Positions 35,491-44,648 of a stretch of DNA of 64,000 nt are shown here, piece after piece. The DNA is from Chloroflexi bacterium 44-23 (GTDB lineage Bacteria; Chloroflexota; Anaerolineae; Anaerolineales; Anaerolineaceae). The stretch is taken from the NCBI GenBank assembly GCA_001899005.1, contig MKUW01000027.1:62001-126000 (forward strand). Direction: 5' to 3'. The notes under the pieces are model-generated. The model was given only the letters and a program-made list of their open reading frames with translations. It did no database searches and had not been told where the DNA came from. A program made the position numbers and the translations under genes. Each line of letters opens with the position of its first letter. Position 1 is the stretch's first letter.

Positions 35491-36587
35491 GGTGCAGCTT
35501 TGACTTCATTCCACAAATCTGAGAGCTGATCACGACGTTCAGCAGTCAATGGCGGGTACCAGGTAGTATGCGCCAGTGCGTAATCGAGATCGGTGAAACC
35601 GAGTGTTTTCACAATATCGGCATCGACCAGATCAATCGATTTCGTATTGGCAGCCCCATACCAGTATTCATTGGTAAAGTTCGCCATTGATTGGACATCA
35701 ATTGCAGCATTCAAGAATTCGTAGGTGAGGTCAAGCTGGGTGTTGTTGGTCGTAATTGCGTATCCGCAAACACCGGCCAGGTAGCCTTCCTTGGGTTCAA
35801 CATAAGCAACATCATAGCCCTCATCCAACAGCGAGGCAAAGGTATCCTGCCAGGCATTGGCGATAATCCAGGCATCCCCTGAGGCAGAGAGTTCAATCGC
35901 CTGGGTGTAATCCAACCAATAAGTCAGCAGGTTGGGTTTCAATTCAATCAGTTTTTGTTTAATCAATTTGTCATCGGCTGGCGTTGGGTTCTTCAGGCTA
36001 ATTCCAAGAGCCAGGGCGGTTGCAGCGTAACTTACTTCACCATTATCCCAGATAGAAACGTGGCCGGCATATTGTGGATCCCACAGATCCGCCCATGAGG
36101 AAGGCAGTTCCTTTACCAGATCCTGGCGGACCAGCAGAGCTTCGTAGTACCAATCCCAGGGTACAAAATATTGCTTGCCATTATATTCACCCTGATTCCT
36201 GAAAACATCGGGGATATCGTCCCAATTGGAAAGGCGGCTGGTGTCGATTGGCTGAAGAAGGCCGGCCTCCACATACAAACCCCACCAGGAACTGCACGGG
36301 TGAACAATATCGGCATTGAAGCCTGTTTGAATTTTGGAAAAAGCTTCCGCATCATCGCCAAATACGCTGACCGAGACATAATCCTTGAGGTTATTTCCGT
36401 ATTTGTCAGTAAAAGGTACAAAAAATTGCGGGTACTCATTGATCTCATACCCGGTCCATTCCAAAATAACCAAGGGTTTTTCCGGTTTATCGATTCCCTG
36501 CGGTCCAGCTCCAGCCGAACAGCCAGCCAACAACGTAGCCAGCAGCGCAGTCAGTAAAATCACAGCATGAAATCGGTAAATCTTCAT
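35487..36587 (-). CDS. potD: Polyamine-binding lipoprotein PotD
   Basis: 366 residues from the ATG at 36587; upstream in-frame codons add 20 non-signal residues. A lipoprotein signal peptide is evident (ILLTALLATLLAGCS, lipobox LAGC). The mature protein has PotD-like segments: GYEINEYPQFF, FNADIVHPCSSW, LYVEAGLLQPIDTS, WDWYYEALLVR and AWQDTFASLLDEGYDV. It would capture polyamine outside the membrane for PotABC. The first 100 codons and the upstream region are duplicated at 40265-40726. Confidence 0.92.
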   Translation of the reverse strand: MKIYRFHAVILLTALLATLLAGCSAGAGPQGIDKPEKPLVILEWTGYEINEYPQFFVPFTDKYGNNLKDYVSVSVFGDDAEAFSKIQTGFNADIVHPCSSWWGLYVEAGLLQPIDTSRLSNWDDIPDVFRNQGEYNGKQYFVPWDWYYEALLVRQDLVKELPSSWADLWDPQYAGHVSIWDNGEVSYAATALALGISLKNPTPADDKLIKQKLIELKPNLLTYWLDYTQAIELSASGDAWIIANAWQDTFASLLDEGYDVAYVEPKEGYLAGVCGYAITTNNTQLDLTYEFLNAAIDVQSMANFTNEYWYGAANTKSIDLVDADIVKTLGFTDLDYALAHTTWYPPLTAERRDQLSDLWNEVKAAP

Positions 36588-36744
36588 TCTCCAAACACCT
36601 TCCTTTTTTACAAAGTGATGGTGCATCAACCGCGTGATTCGGCCCATGCACCATTTATTTTTCGAGTTATTAATATCGGCTTATTTTCCTATAGATTGCT
36701 TAAAAAAGCAAGAAGATTGGGATTAGGAATTGGATGTTGGTTGA
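36288..36744. repeat. potD 5' region, duplicated at 40265-40726
   Basis: The first third of potD, its ribosome-binding site, a hairpin-bearing leader and about 90 further bases are repeated in direct orientation 4 kb away. Encoded residues differ at 9 of 100 positions. The non-coding part is even closer, ending at GATTAGGAATTGGATGTTGG in both copies. Confidence 0.9.
36620..36652. promoter_or_regulatory. Hairpin in the potD leader
   Basis: GGTGCAT (36620-36626) and ATGCACC (36646-36652) form an inverted repeat just upstream of the potD ribosome-binding site. The truncated duplicate keeps both arms unchanged while its loop has changed (CGCG to CGAG). It could be an operator or RNA element; no T-tract suggests a terminator. 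Confidence 0.4.
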
Positions 36745-36990
36745 TTCGCTTTATGGTAGTTTGTTGACCATGAATGGTGGGGTAGGGGAACGAAATTGAA
36801 GGCGAGGGCTTGCCTCTACTGTTCCAACAAATTCTACATAGAAGATCGGAAAAAAGCGACCCACGAATCAGATGTCTACCTAATAAGAATATCCAGTAAT
36901 ATCGGAATAAAATCGGTTATATTTCACTTTTGACATTGAAAAATAAGCAGACCATTAATCCTGCCTTGAGAAATTAGGAAAATATTCTTG

Positions 36991-37089
36991 TGATCCCTCA
37001 ACCCCAGCCCCGCTTGTCCCGCAGGTACATCTTCATGAGGGCATTTCAATTGCGAGGAGTGCTCTATTAGGGCTGGGGTTGAGGGATCA
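36991..37089. mobile_element. MITE-like element with 20-bp terminal inverted repeats
   Basis: TGATCCCTCAACCCCAGCCC (36991-37010) is perfectly inverted at 37070-37089. ATATTCT lies just outside on the left (36982-36988) and at the right boundary (37089-37095), resembling a target-site duplication. The 59-base interior has no gene. The rest of 36588-37300 apart from the potD leader holds nothing recognisable. Confidence 0.65.
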
Positions 37090-37300
37090 TATTCTGGATA
37101 TTTCAATAAACCTGGTAAAAAAATATGGTTTTCTTTGGTCGAATACTGTCCATTCAGCGATTCTAAAATGATATGGCTTTAAAAATAAAATTACAGCATA
37201 GTCTTCTCAAATCATGCGCCTTATCAGATATTTGTGTGCCCATCGTCAATTACCCTCCGCGCTTATTTTTTTTATGTGCGGAAACTGTGGAATATAATCA

Positions 37301-39976
37301 TCATTTTTGATTAATTAATGGCATATACAAATCATGAGAATATAAATCATAAGCCCATAATTCACAGCCATGACTATTTTCTGAAGAATTGTTATCAGTT
37401 AATGACAAGTAGTACACTCCATTATAAAGTGCCACTCTCTCTTGAAATTCCGCTATTGTATCTCCACAGAATTCCTGGTCAAATTCGATCAAGGTAATTG
37501 TATTTTCCAGCGTTCCATCAGATTTCAAGAGGCTAAGTTTTCTGCTTTCATCATCGATGGCTAATAAGTACAAATTGTTTTTATCTGCCTTTACTCCGAA
37601 GTACATATAATTTTTCGACAATAACACGTAAGAACCCTCTGGGGTTCCATCTGTGATAATGATTGCGCGATGGTTCTTGTAGTAACCGTCAAAAAATGAC
37701 CCCACAAATACAGCCTTGTTATTAATTTTAAGTTTTTCCAGAGATGGAAAAATACCGTAGGGATAATAATAAACCTGTTGAGGTTCACTTCCATAAACAT
37801 CTGTGACAATTATTTTAGTTGAATCAGAGGTATTTCCTTTGGTAACTAAGAGAATTTTTTCTCCTAGAATCTCTGTTAACTTAACGTCAATAGACATCTC
37901 AAGATCAAGTAATTCCTCAACGGAATTATCCCTGTCAACAGAATATAGAATTCCCGACCAATAATAATAAAATTTCTGTGCGTAGGATCCAATGAAACTT
38001 GGTACCCCGTTACTTGACGCAATTAAGTCAATACCGGATTGATCCGAATTGATGAGAAATAATTGAGTAAAATTATCATCCCACCTTGTTCCACTGAGAA
38101 TCAGTTGGTCTCCAAGAGAGGCATAATCCACACTACTGAATTGATCCCGATTCGTTACATCGGTTTGAAAGATCAATTTAGTTCCCATGGGGGACCCATC
38201 GGTAACCCAAATATAGCGGTCATTCGTGATCGGGGAGTACGTAAATAAATAGAGAAAATGATCAGTTAGCTGATAACCAAAGGGATTCAATTTTTCCAAA
38301 CTTAATCCCAAGTCGGGTAAAACTGAGCTTTGCATCGTTGATAAATCCATCACCCAGAATCTGGGAGAAAAAGAATTTTCTGCGGCGGAAACATACACCA
38401 ATTTATTATTTATGATCGCATAGTAATTTTTATTATCTACTTCTGTACCAATTTCAGTGTTGTTCATCAATGGAATTGTATTTTCTGCGCTTCCATTTGT
38501 TCGCCACAATTGTCTTTTACCGAATTCATCGTTAGCTAGAAAATATAATTGCTGGTTGTATTCAGTGTAATTCCAAGGTTCAGACCCTACAGCCAACGTA
38601 TTAATGTCGGCAACCAGGTTGGCGTTTTCAACATTTGCATCACTGCTCCATAATTCGCGGCCGTGTATACCATCATCTACCGAATAACATAGACGTTCTC
38701 CGCAGGGCGCAAACTCTTTCGGTGCACTACTCGTCTTTCCAGGTATCATATCCAACCACAGTCCTGTTCCTTCCGGTGTCCCATCTGAACGCCACATTTC
38801 CCACCCATGCTCGCTATCATAATTATTGAAATACAAATAGCCATCATAGATAATTTTTTCAATACTTTTAGTAAACCAATAATCCGCCAACTGGAAGGTA
38901 CCTTCAGGGGTACCATCTGAGAACCAGAGTGTATTTTGCACAAGATCCTCAAAGGAAGGCATGAAGATTAATCCGGCTGGCAACCCATTGGGACGGTTGG
39001 TTATTTCACCAAAATAAACCATATTATTAATTGTATCCATGGAGACACGATAATCCGTCAATCGTACGGTTCCGGCAGCCGTCCCATCTGTGCGCCAGAG
39101 TTCTATTCCATGGACACCATCACTCGCCATAAAATAGAAATAGTCACCGGCTAAGTAGAAAAAGCCAGGGTTGCCGTCGCCGATTGTATTTATATCCAGG
39201 AAAAGTTCGACCTCACTAATTCCATCCGATCGCCAAAGTTCACTTCCGTGGACCCCATCATTCCTAACAAAATAGAGGTGATCTTTGTAAGCGATCAAAT
39301 CTTTAGTATCCACAGGATAGGTATCCAGACTCATTCCGGTTGACCCCGGCAGCTGTAGAATATAATAATTGCTTGAGCTTGGGGAAAGTGCGATGTAATA
39401 CGCACTGTTTGCAAGAAGAAAATATTCCCAGCCCGCGTATTGAGTAAGTAGTTCTACATTTGGATGGTTTTCATCAGTACGTGCAAGATAATGGGAAGAT
39501 CCATATTCAAAATAGATATACCCTTTAAAAACATATAAGTTCCTGGGATTTAAATGTGGATTACTTGTGATTTGAATTGTGCCTGAGGAGGTTCCATTTG
39601 TTTTCCACAAATCTAGTAAATTTCCTTCGTTTCTCGCCAAGAAGTAGATATCCCCATTAAATTCGACATGAGAATTGGATATTCCAAGACCCTCACTCAC
39701 CAATTCCGTTTCCAATGAGTTGCCATTGGTCTTCCACAGACCAGGCCTGCCATCATTCATCAAGGCTGAAAAATAAGCATTGTCTTCATATTGCATAAAT
39801 CCATACGGGTTTGAACCCTGGTTGCCTGGCTTGATATCTTTCACCAATGTTGGATTCTCAACATATTTTGGAGAGTTTTCGCCATTATTCTGCGGCCAGG
39901 GTACCACGAAAGCAGAAGTGATTAAAAAGCCAAGCACAAGAAATAGTATGATATTGATTTTGATGCTCTTTAGCAT
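37301..39976 (-). CDS. Exported ELWxxDGT-repeat protein
   Basis: 891 residues with a signal peptide (IILFLVLGFLITSAFVV) and many repeats built on (E)LW(R/K)(S/T)(D/N)GT, for example LWKTNGT, ELWRSDG, ELWRTDGTAAGT and MWRSDGTPEGT, spaced about 45-55 residues. Such hyalin-like repeats form beta-propeller or solenoid folds in exported proteins. The C-terminus ends LYMPLINQK, close to a motif seen in two other exported proteins here. Base composition is more AT-rich than the pot genes. Function unknown; a cell-surface role is inferred. Confidence 0.85.
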   Translation of the reverse strand: MLKSIKINIILFLVLGFLITSAFVVPWPQNNGENSPKYVENPTLVKDIKPGNQGSNPYGFMQYEDNAYFSALMNDGRPGLWKTNGNSLETELVSEGLGISNSHVEFNGDIYFLARNEGNLLDLWKTNGTSSGTIQITSNPHLNPRNLYVFKGYIYFEYGSSHYLARTDENHPNVELLTQYAGWEYFLLANSAYYIALSPSSSNYYILQLPGSTGMSLDTYPVDTKDLIAYKDHLYFVRNDGVHGSELWRSDGISEVELFLDINTIGDGNPGFFYLAGDYFYFMASDGVHGIELWRTDGTAAGTVRLTDYRVSMDTINNMVYFGEITNRPNGLPAGLIFMPSFEDLVQNTLWFSDGTPEGTFQLADYWFTKSIEKIIYDGYLYFNNYDSEHGWEMWRSDGTPEGTGLWLDMIPGKTSSAPKEFAPCGERLCYSVDDGIHGRELWSSDANVENANLVADINTLAVGSEPWNYTEYNQQLYFLANDEFGKRQLWRTNGSAENTIPLMNNTEIGTEVDNKNYYAIINNKLVYVSAAENSFSPRFWVMDLSTMQSSVLPDLGLSLEKLNPFGYQLTDHFLYLFTYSPITNDRYIWVTDGSPMGTKLIFQTDVTNRDQFSSVDYASLGDQLILSGTRWDDNFTQLFLINSDQSGIDLIASSNGVPSFIGSYAQKFYYYWSGILYSVDRDNSVEELLDLEMSIDVKLTEILGEKILLVTKGNTSDSTKIIVTDVYGSEPQQVYYYPYGIFPSLEKLKINNKAVFVGSFFDGYYKNHRAIIITDGTPEGSYVLLSKNYMYFGVKADKNNLYLLAIDDESRKLSLLKSDGTLENTITLIEFDQEFCGDTIAEFQERVALYNGVYYLSLTDNNSSENSHGCELWAYDLYSHDLYMPLINQK

Positions 39977-40264
39977 TTCTGACTCCCAATATTGGGGATT
40001 GGGCTGAGTATCCCCACTATTTCCAGTTTACATTATTTTCCAAATAAAGCCAAATCAGCATAAAGGGGAAAAATGGGTTAGAAGGCATCTAGGCTTCGGG
40101 CGTGTGAGTGAAGATTGAATAAAAACAGGACTATCTGTGTTTGTTCGGCCATGAGTACGCATGGAATCTTCACTGAACTAACGCAGGTTGAAAAAGTTTC
40201 CACTTACAGAGATATTGGATCTATATCTGGTCAGTGATCATGACATTCCGAGGCAGGCAAAACA

Positions 40265-40567
40265 TCAGGAACTGCAGGGGTGAACAATATCGGCATTGAG
40301 GCCTGTTTGAATTTTGGAAAAAGCCTCAGCATCATCGCCAAAAACGCTGACAGAGACATAATCTTTTAGGTTATTTCCATATTTGTCAGTAAAAGGTTTA
40401 AAAAATTGTGGAAATTCGATTATTTCATAACCGGTCCATTCCAGAACTACCAATGGTTTTGCTGGTTTATCGATTCCCTGCGTTCCAGCCTTAGCCGAAC
40501 AGCCAGCTAACAGCGTTGCTGCCAACGCGGTCAGTAAAATCACAGCATGAAATCGGTAAATCTTCAT
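40265..40567 (-). pseudogene. Truncated potD copy
   Basis: 100 codons matching PotD residues 1-100 with 91 identities, including the lipoprotein signal (LAGCS), then a stop codon created exactly where similarity ends (TCC-TGA in place of TCC-TGG). It lacks most of the binding domain and cannot work as a PotD. Possibly still transcribed, as its leader is conserved. Confidence 0.9.
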
Positions 40568-40726
40568 TTTCCAAACACCTTCCTTTTTTTACAAAGTGAT
40601 GGTGCATCAACCGAGTGATTCGGCCCATGCACCATTTATATTTCGAGTAATTAATATCGGCTTATTTCCCTATAGATTGCTTAAAAAAGCAAGAAGATTG
40701 GGATTAGGAATTGGATGTTGGTTGGC
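40568..40726. repeat. Duplicated potD leader
   Basis: Near-identical to 36588-36744, including the GGTGCAT/ATGCACC hairpin. From 40727 to 41068 similarity is lost; that stretch is AT-rich and I see no gene or clear signal in it. Confidence 0.85.
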
Positions 40727-41068
40727 TAATAATTTCTAAATTAGTTGAAGCAGATGGCTTAACCCTAGCCACCAAACTTGCCTTCTTCAAGACAATCCAC
40801 CCGTCACCCCCAGGTTATAACCGGGCAACTACCATTCAACCTGAATGCAATCGGATGAAAAATTTGGCTCGAATTTGTTTCAACAAATTGGTCTTCTGTC
40901 AGACCTATAAGGGAATTGGCTGATAAGATGCTATTAAAGTAATTTTAAGCTTCTGTCAATTAATTACATTTGTAAATTGTTATTGCTCTTTTAATTAAAA
41001 ATCTCTAATATAGAGTATATGACTTTATAAATCCAATTTTTAGATGTTTAGCAAAATAAAGAGGTAAT

Positions 41069-41980
41069 TTGAAACCGACTCCCAGAACACAATTTAGTTT
41101 GTTTATATTGATAGTTTTACTATTCTCTGTTGTGCCGATCGACAGATTGGCACAAGCAGATCAAATAGGCCAGGAAGTAACTCCATATTATATCTATGAG
41201 ATTTTTCTACCCCTGGTAACCAACAACGCTTCGTCTATCATCCCCGGTGAAATGGTCAATATCCCTGCTGGTAATTTCCAAATGGGCTGTGATCCACTTC
41301 ATAATGGAGGTTATTCCTGTAATGCGGAAGAACTACCCCTGCACACGGTCTATCTGGATGCATACAGAATCGATAAGTATGAAGTCACGAATGGTGAGTA
41401 TGCCAAATGTGTAACAGCTGCTGCCTGCACTGCTCCATCAGATAGTTCTTCTTATACCCGCCTTTCTTATTACAATAACCCCACTTATTCTAAATTTCCG
41501 GTCATATATGTTTCCTGGTATGATGCCGATAATTATTGTTCATGGGCAGGGAAAAGGCTGCCTACTGAAGCTGAATGGGAAAAAGCCGCTCGGGGGACTA
41601 CGGTTCGTGCTTATCCGTGGGGTGATCAACCCCCAACTTGTTCTTTGGTTAATGGAACTATTGGCGGTATTGTCGGCGGAGGTTGTGTAGGTGACACTAG
41701 CCAAGTGGGCAGTTACCCGACAGGTGCATCACCATATGGTGTCATGGATATGGCCGGGAATGTATGGGAGTATGTGAACGATTGGTACAGTAGTAGTTAT
41801 TACAGTATTTCTCCTTTAAATAATCCAACAGGACCTGCCACAGGTGAACTTGGAGTTATCCGAGGTGGCGGCTGGTACGGAGTCACGGAATATCTGCGCA
41901 CGGCGGAACGCGGCCGCGGCAGTCTGGACATTCGGGACAGTAATTTCGGTTTTCGTTGTGCGGTGTCTCCAAGTAATTGA
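41069..41980 (+). CDS. Exported formylglycine-generating-enzyme-fold (SUMF1) protein
   Basis: 303 residues. Signal peptide ([14 protein letters not shown]), linker with [10 protein letters not shown], then a SUMF1/FGE-sulfatase domain: [79 protein letters not shown] and FGFRCAV (longer ones abbreviated by family pattern at residues 147-176). Start is TTG with AGAGGT upstream. Family members activate sulfatases or bind ligands. The catalytic cysteine pair of true FGE is not evident to me, so enzyme activity is uncertain. Confidence 0.85.
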   Translation: MKPTPRTQFSLFILIVLLFSVVPIDRLAQADQIGQEVTPYYIYEIFLPLVTNNASSIIPGEMVNIPAGNFQMGCDPLHNGGYSCNAEELPLHTVYLDAYRIDKYEVTNGEYAKCVTAAACTAPSDSSSYTRLSYYNNPTYSKFPVIYVSWYDADNYCSWAGKRLPTEAEWEKAARGTTVRAYPWGDQPPTCSLVNGTIGGIVGGGCVGDTSQVGSYPTGASPYGVMDMAGNVWEYVNDWYSSSYYSISPLNNPTGPATGELGVIRGGGWYGVTEYLRTAERGRGSLDIRDSNFGFRCAVSPSN

Positions 41981-42436
41981 TCTTCTGAGGTTCAGATTCC
42001 TAATTTTATACGGTAAGTTTGAGATAGCTGATCGCAAGACAGAAAGGTGAAAGTACTCAAAGCTCAATGTTCCAAAGCCAAAAAAATAGCCTTAACTAGT
42101 TGTTCACTCGCTTTGCATTTCGTCGGCAGCTTCCTTCATACTTGAGTAAGGAAGTCGGGCTCCCGCTGTAAATTGGTTCAATCCAATGCAAGCCTGTTCC
42201 TGTCTGCGATAGGCGCGCTTATCGAGGCACAGAGTTTTTATTAAATTGCTTTCTTCGCGTTCTTTGCGGCCTTTATGGTTTAGATTAACACAAAAAGGGT
42301 AGCCGTGGCGCCGAGCACCAAGCTACCCTCATCTTTTTGTACTTGATTTTCAGTGTTTTGCTGTTAACTGTCAACTATCAGCGCGCGAGCAGGTCAGCTT
42401 CACACTCACTTTTTTCGTCGCATCGCTCAGCCTCAA
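41981..42436. other. Intergenic region between SUMF1 protein and carboxypeptidase
   Basis: No supported gene. It holds a terminator (42296-42329) and a CAACTATCAGCGCGCGAGC tract near 42374, related to the low-complexity family described at 19470. Confidence 0.6.
42292..42336 (-). terminator. Intrinsic terminator after the M32 carboxypeptidase
   Basis: AGGGTAGC (42296-42303) and GCTACCCT (42322-42329) form a stem with a GC-rich loop; on the minus strand it is followed by TTTTTG, on the plus strand by CATCTTTTT. It could act in both directions, ending both the carboxypeptidase and the SUMF1 transcripts. Confidence 0.7.
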
Positions 42437-43942
42437 CTATTCACTAATTCCATAAATCTGACCATACTTTTTATTCAAATAGCGCATGTAGGGCGCTGGG
42501 TCGATGCGGGAACCAGTCACGCGTTCGATCAATACCTGCGGTTCAAATTTACGTCCATGACGGTGGACATTCTCCCGCAGCCAGCCTAACAAGTTCTCAA
42601 ATCTTCCCTGTCGGATCTGATCATCCAGGTCAGTGACATCCTGCTGAATCTTCTCCCACAATTGAGCTGAAACAAGGTTCCCCAACGCATAGGTGGAGAA
42701 GTATCCCAGATTCCCATACGACCAGTGCACGTCCTGTAAGATACCGTCTGCATCGTTATGCGGCTCAACACCCAGATAATCTTTCATTTTTTGATTCCAA
42801 ATTTGAGGCAGATCTTTTAATGCTAGCGAGCCTTCCAGCATAGCTATTTCTAATTCCAGACGCAGCATGATGTGCAAGTTGTAGGTAGCCTCATCCGCTT
42901 CAACCCGAATCAAAGAAGGTTGTACTTTATTGATTCCTTTGTAAAAGCGCTCGAGCGAGACATCGGTAAGCTGCGGGAAGACCTCCTGCAGACGCGGGTA
43001 GAAGTGCTGCCAGAACGGCATGGAGCGCCCAACCAGATTCTCCCACAAGCGTGATTGCGATTCATGCACGGCCAGCGATGCTCCGGAATCGAGCCCGCTA
43101 TTCTCCAGTGAACGTGAGAAACCCAGGTTATAAAGAGCATGTCCGGTCTCGTGCATACTGCCGAACAGCATCGGGTTGAGGAATTGCGGGTCAATGCGAG
43201 TGGTGATACGCACATCATCCAGACCAAACGAAGTCGTGAATGGGTGCGGAGCCTTATCCTGGCGCCCCCGCTGGAAATCATAACCAAATTTACGGATCAC
43301 CTCTACGCCAAAATCCCATTGTTTTTGTTCATCAAATGATTGGTGCAAAAAGGAATCATCCACCTCGGGTTGATCTGCGATGGCTTTGATCAACTCGACT
43401 TGTTGAGGCCGTAGCGCAGCGAATATAGCTTTTACCTCTTCAGTTTTCATGCCCGGCTCAAATTGATCCAGTAAAGCATCATAAGGATGCTCAAATTCGG
43501 GGAAAAAAGCGGCAAAACGCTGGTTGAGTTCCACCACCTTCTCCAAATGCGGCAAAAAGATGGAAAAGTCCGATTTTTGGCGGGCTTCCACCCAGGCAGA
43601 AAATGCCAGGGAAGTGGTTCTGGATTGTTCTTCTACAAACTGAGAAGGCACCCGCGTTTCAATGTCGTAATCACGACGGGAAACCTTGATCAGACAGGCA
43701 TCGTCCGAATCCGGGTCAAGTTGGGCGGCATACGATTCGAGATCCGTCAATAATTTCCCCATCTCCGCAGCTGTTGCCCATTCATGTGCGACACGGCTGA
43801 TGACAGCCAACTGATTGCCGCGTCCAGTTGCTCCGGCGGGAGGCATATATGTGTTCTGGTCCCAACCCAGAACGGCACCCGCATGGGAAAGATGAGCGAT
43901 ATCCGCGATGCGTGACTTTAATAATTCCATTTTTTCTTGCAT
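42437..43942 (-). CDS. M32-family metallocarboxypeptidase
   Basis: 501 residues, normal for the thermostable carboxypeptidase Taq family. The zinc motif is HETGHALYN (HEXXH type), with ESQSRLWENLVGRS and a downstream Glu, and N-terminal GWDQNTYMPPAG as in relatives. It removes C-terminal residues from peptides in the cytoplasm. I choose the ATG at 43942 because CAGGAG lies six bases upstream; an in-frame ATG at 43987 has no such signal. Confidence 0.93.
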   Translation of the reverse strand: MQEKMELLKSRIADIAHLSHAGAVLGWDQNTYMPPAGATGRGNQLAVISRVAHEWATAAEMGKLLTDLESYAAQLDPDSDDACLIKVSRRDYDIETRVPSQFVEEQSRTTSLAFSAWVEARQKSDFSIFLPHLEKVVELNQRFAAFFPEFEHPYDALLDQFEPGMKTEEVKAIFAALRPQQVELIKAIADQPEVDDSFLHQSFDEQKQWDFGVEVIRKFGYDFQRGRQDKAPHPFTTSFGLDDVRITTRIDPQFLNPMLFGSMHETGHALYNLGFSRSLENSGLDSGASLAVHESQSRLWENLVGRSMPFWQHFYPRLQEVFPQLTDVSLERFYKGINKVQPSLIRVEADEATYNLHIMLRLELEIAMLEGSLALKDLPQIWNQKMKDYLGVEPHNDADGILQDVHWSYGNLGYFSTYALGNLVSAQLWEKIQQDVTDLDDQIRQGRFENLLGWLRENVHRHGRKFEPQVLIERVTGSRIDPAPYMRYLNKKYGQIYGISE

Positions 43943-44648
43943 TTTTACTCCTGTATTTTTTTTAGATACCAATTTCGATGACAACATACTTATTTTCTTG
44001 TATTAGATCGGAATCTTCAGCCAGAAGGCAATTATTGTAATATCCCCACTCCTGGGTAAATGAATCATCATAACAATATTGCTCGTTATGACCACAATCC
44101 AGCTGGCCAATATTTTGGCGGACGGGTTGATTTTTGTCCATTCTTTTGCAAGTCCGACCCCATTCACTGCTGGAAACTGTCTTCATTTTACACCAACCTT
44201 GACCCGAACGCATATTGTCATAATCTTACGACAATAAAATTAATCTTTACCGATAAAATTTTTTTTTACGATAAAACTATTTTACAGATGTTTTGGGGAT
44301 TTGTCAAGAGAGTCTTTGATTACAAAACCGTTTATTGAATTTTTTCTTTCCAGTGGCCCCCAAATCAACCAGTCGTTGTAGGGGCACAGCTGCCGTAGGC
44401 ACGCACAGCGGCTGTTCCCTTACCCCTGGCGAATATACTTCTTGAACACGAAGTGGTCTGTATTAGCGATTACCAAAAATGATTTGAACGAATATACCGC
44501 TATTTGAATTTATTTTTCCAGTGGCCCACCTAAATAACCAGTGGCTCTACCTCTGCCAATTATATTTGCCTAAAATCCGAAGGTAAAATTAAGTCTGTTG
44601 ATATCTGTTGTGTATCCAGTGGACTACTCCCCCATTCCCCCTCATTTT
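43943..44648. other. Intergenic region with degenerate repeats
   Basis: 706 bases without a supported gene. Two direct copies of a roughly 45-base unit (TTTCCAGTGGCCCCCAAATC near 44347 and TTTCCAGTGGCCCACCTAAA near 44516) and a family D hairpin (44378-44423) are visible. Confidence 0.6.
44378..44423. repeat. Hairpin element, family D copy 1
   Basis: GTAGGGGCACAGC (44378-44390) and GCTGTTCCCTTAC (44411-44423) form an imperfect inverted repeat with interior TGCCGTAGGCACGCACAGCG. The copy at 61945-61990 has the same arms, with the interior inverted. Confidence 0.6.

Noticed and set aside
36924..37106. Minus-strand ORF of 60 codons
   Set aside because: It coincides with the inverted-repeat element and shows no signal of a gene.
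44060..44338. ORF of 92 codons before the signalling cluster
   Set aside because: No ribosome-binding site, odd composition and no family pattern; overlaps degenerate repeats.
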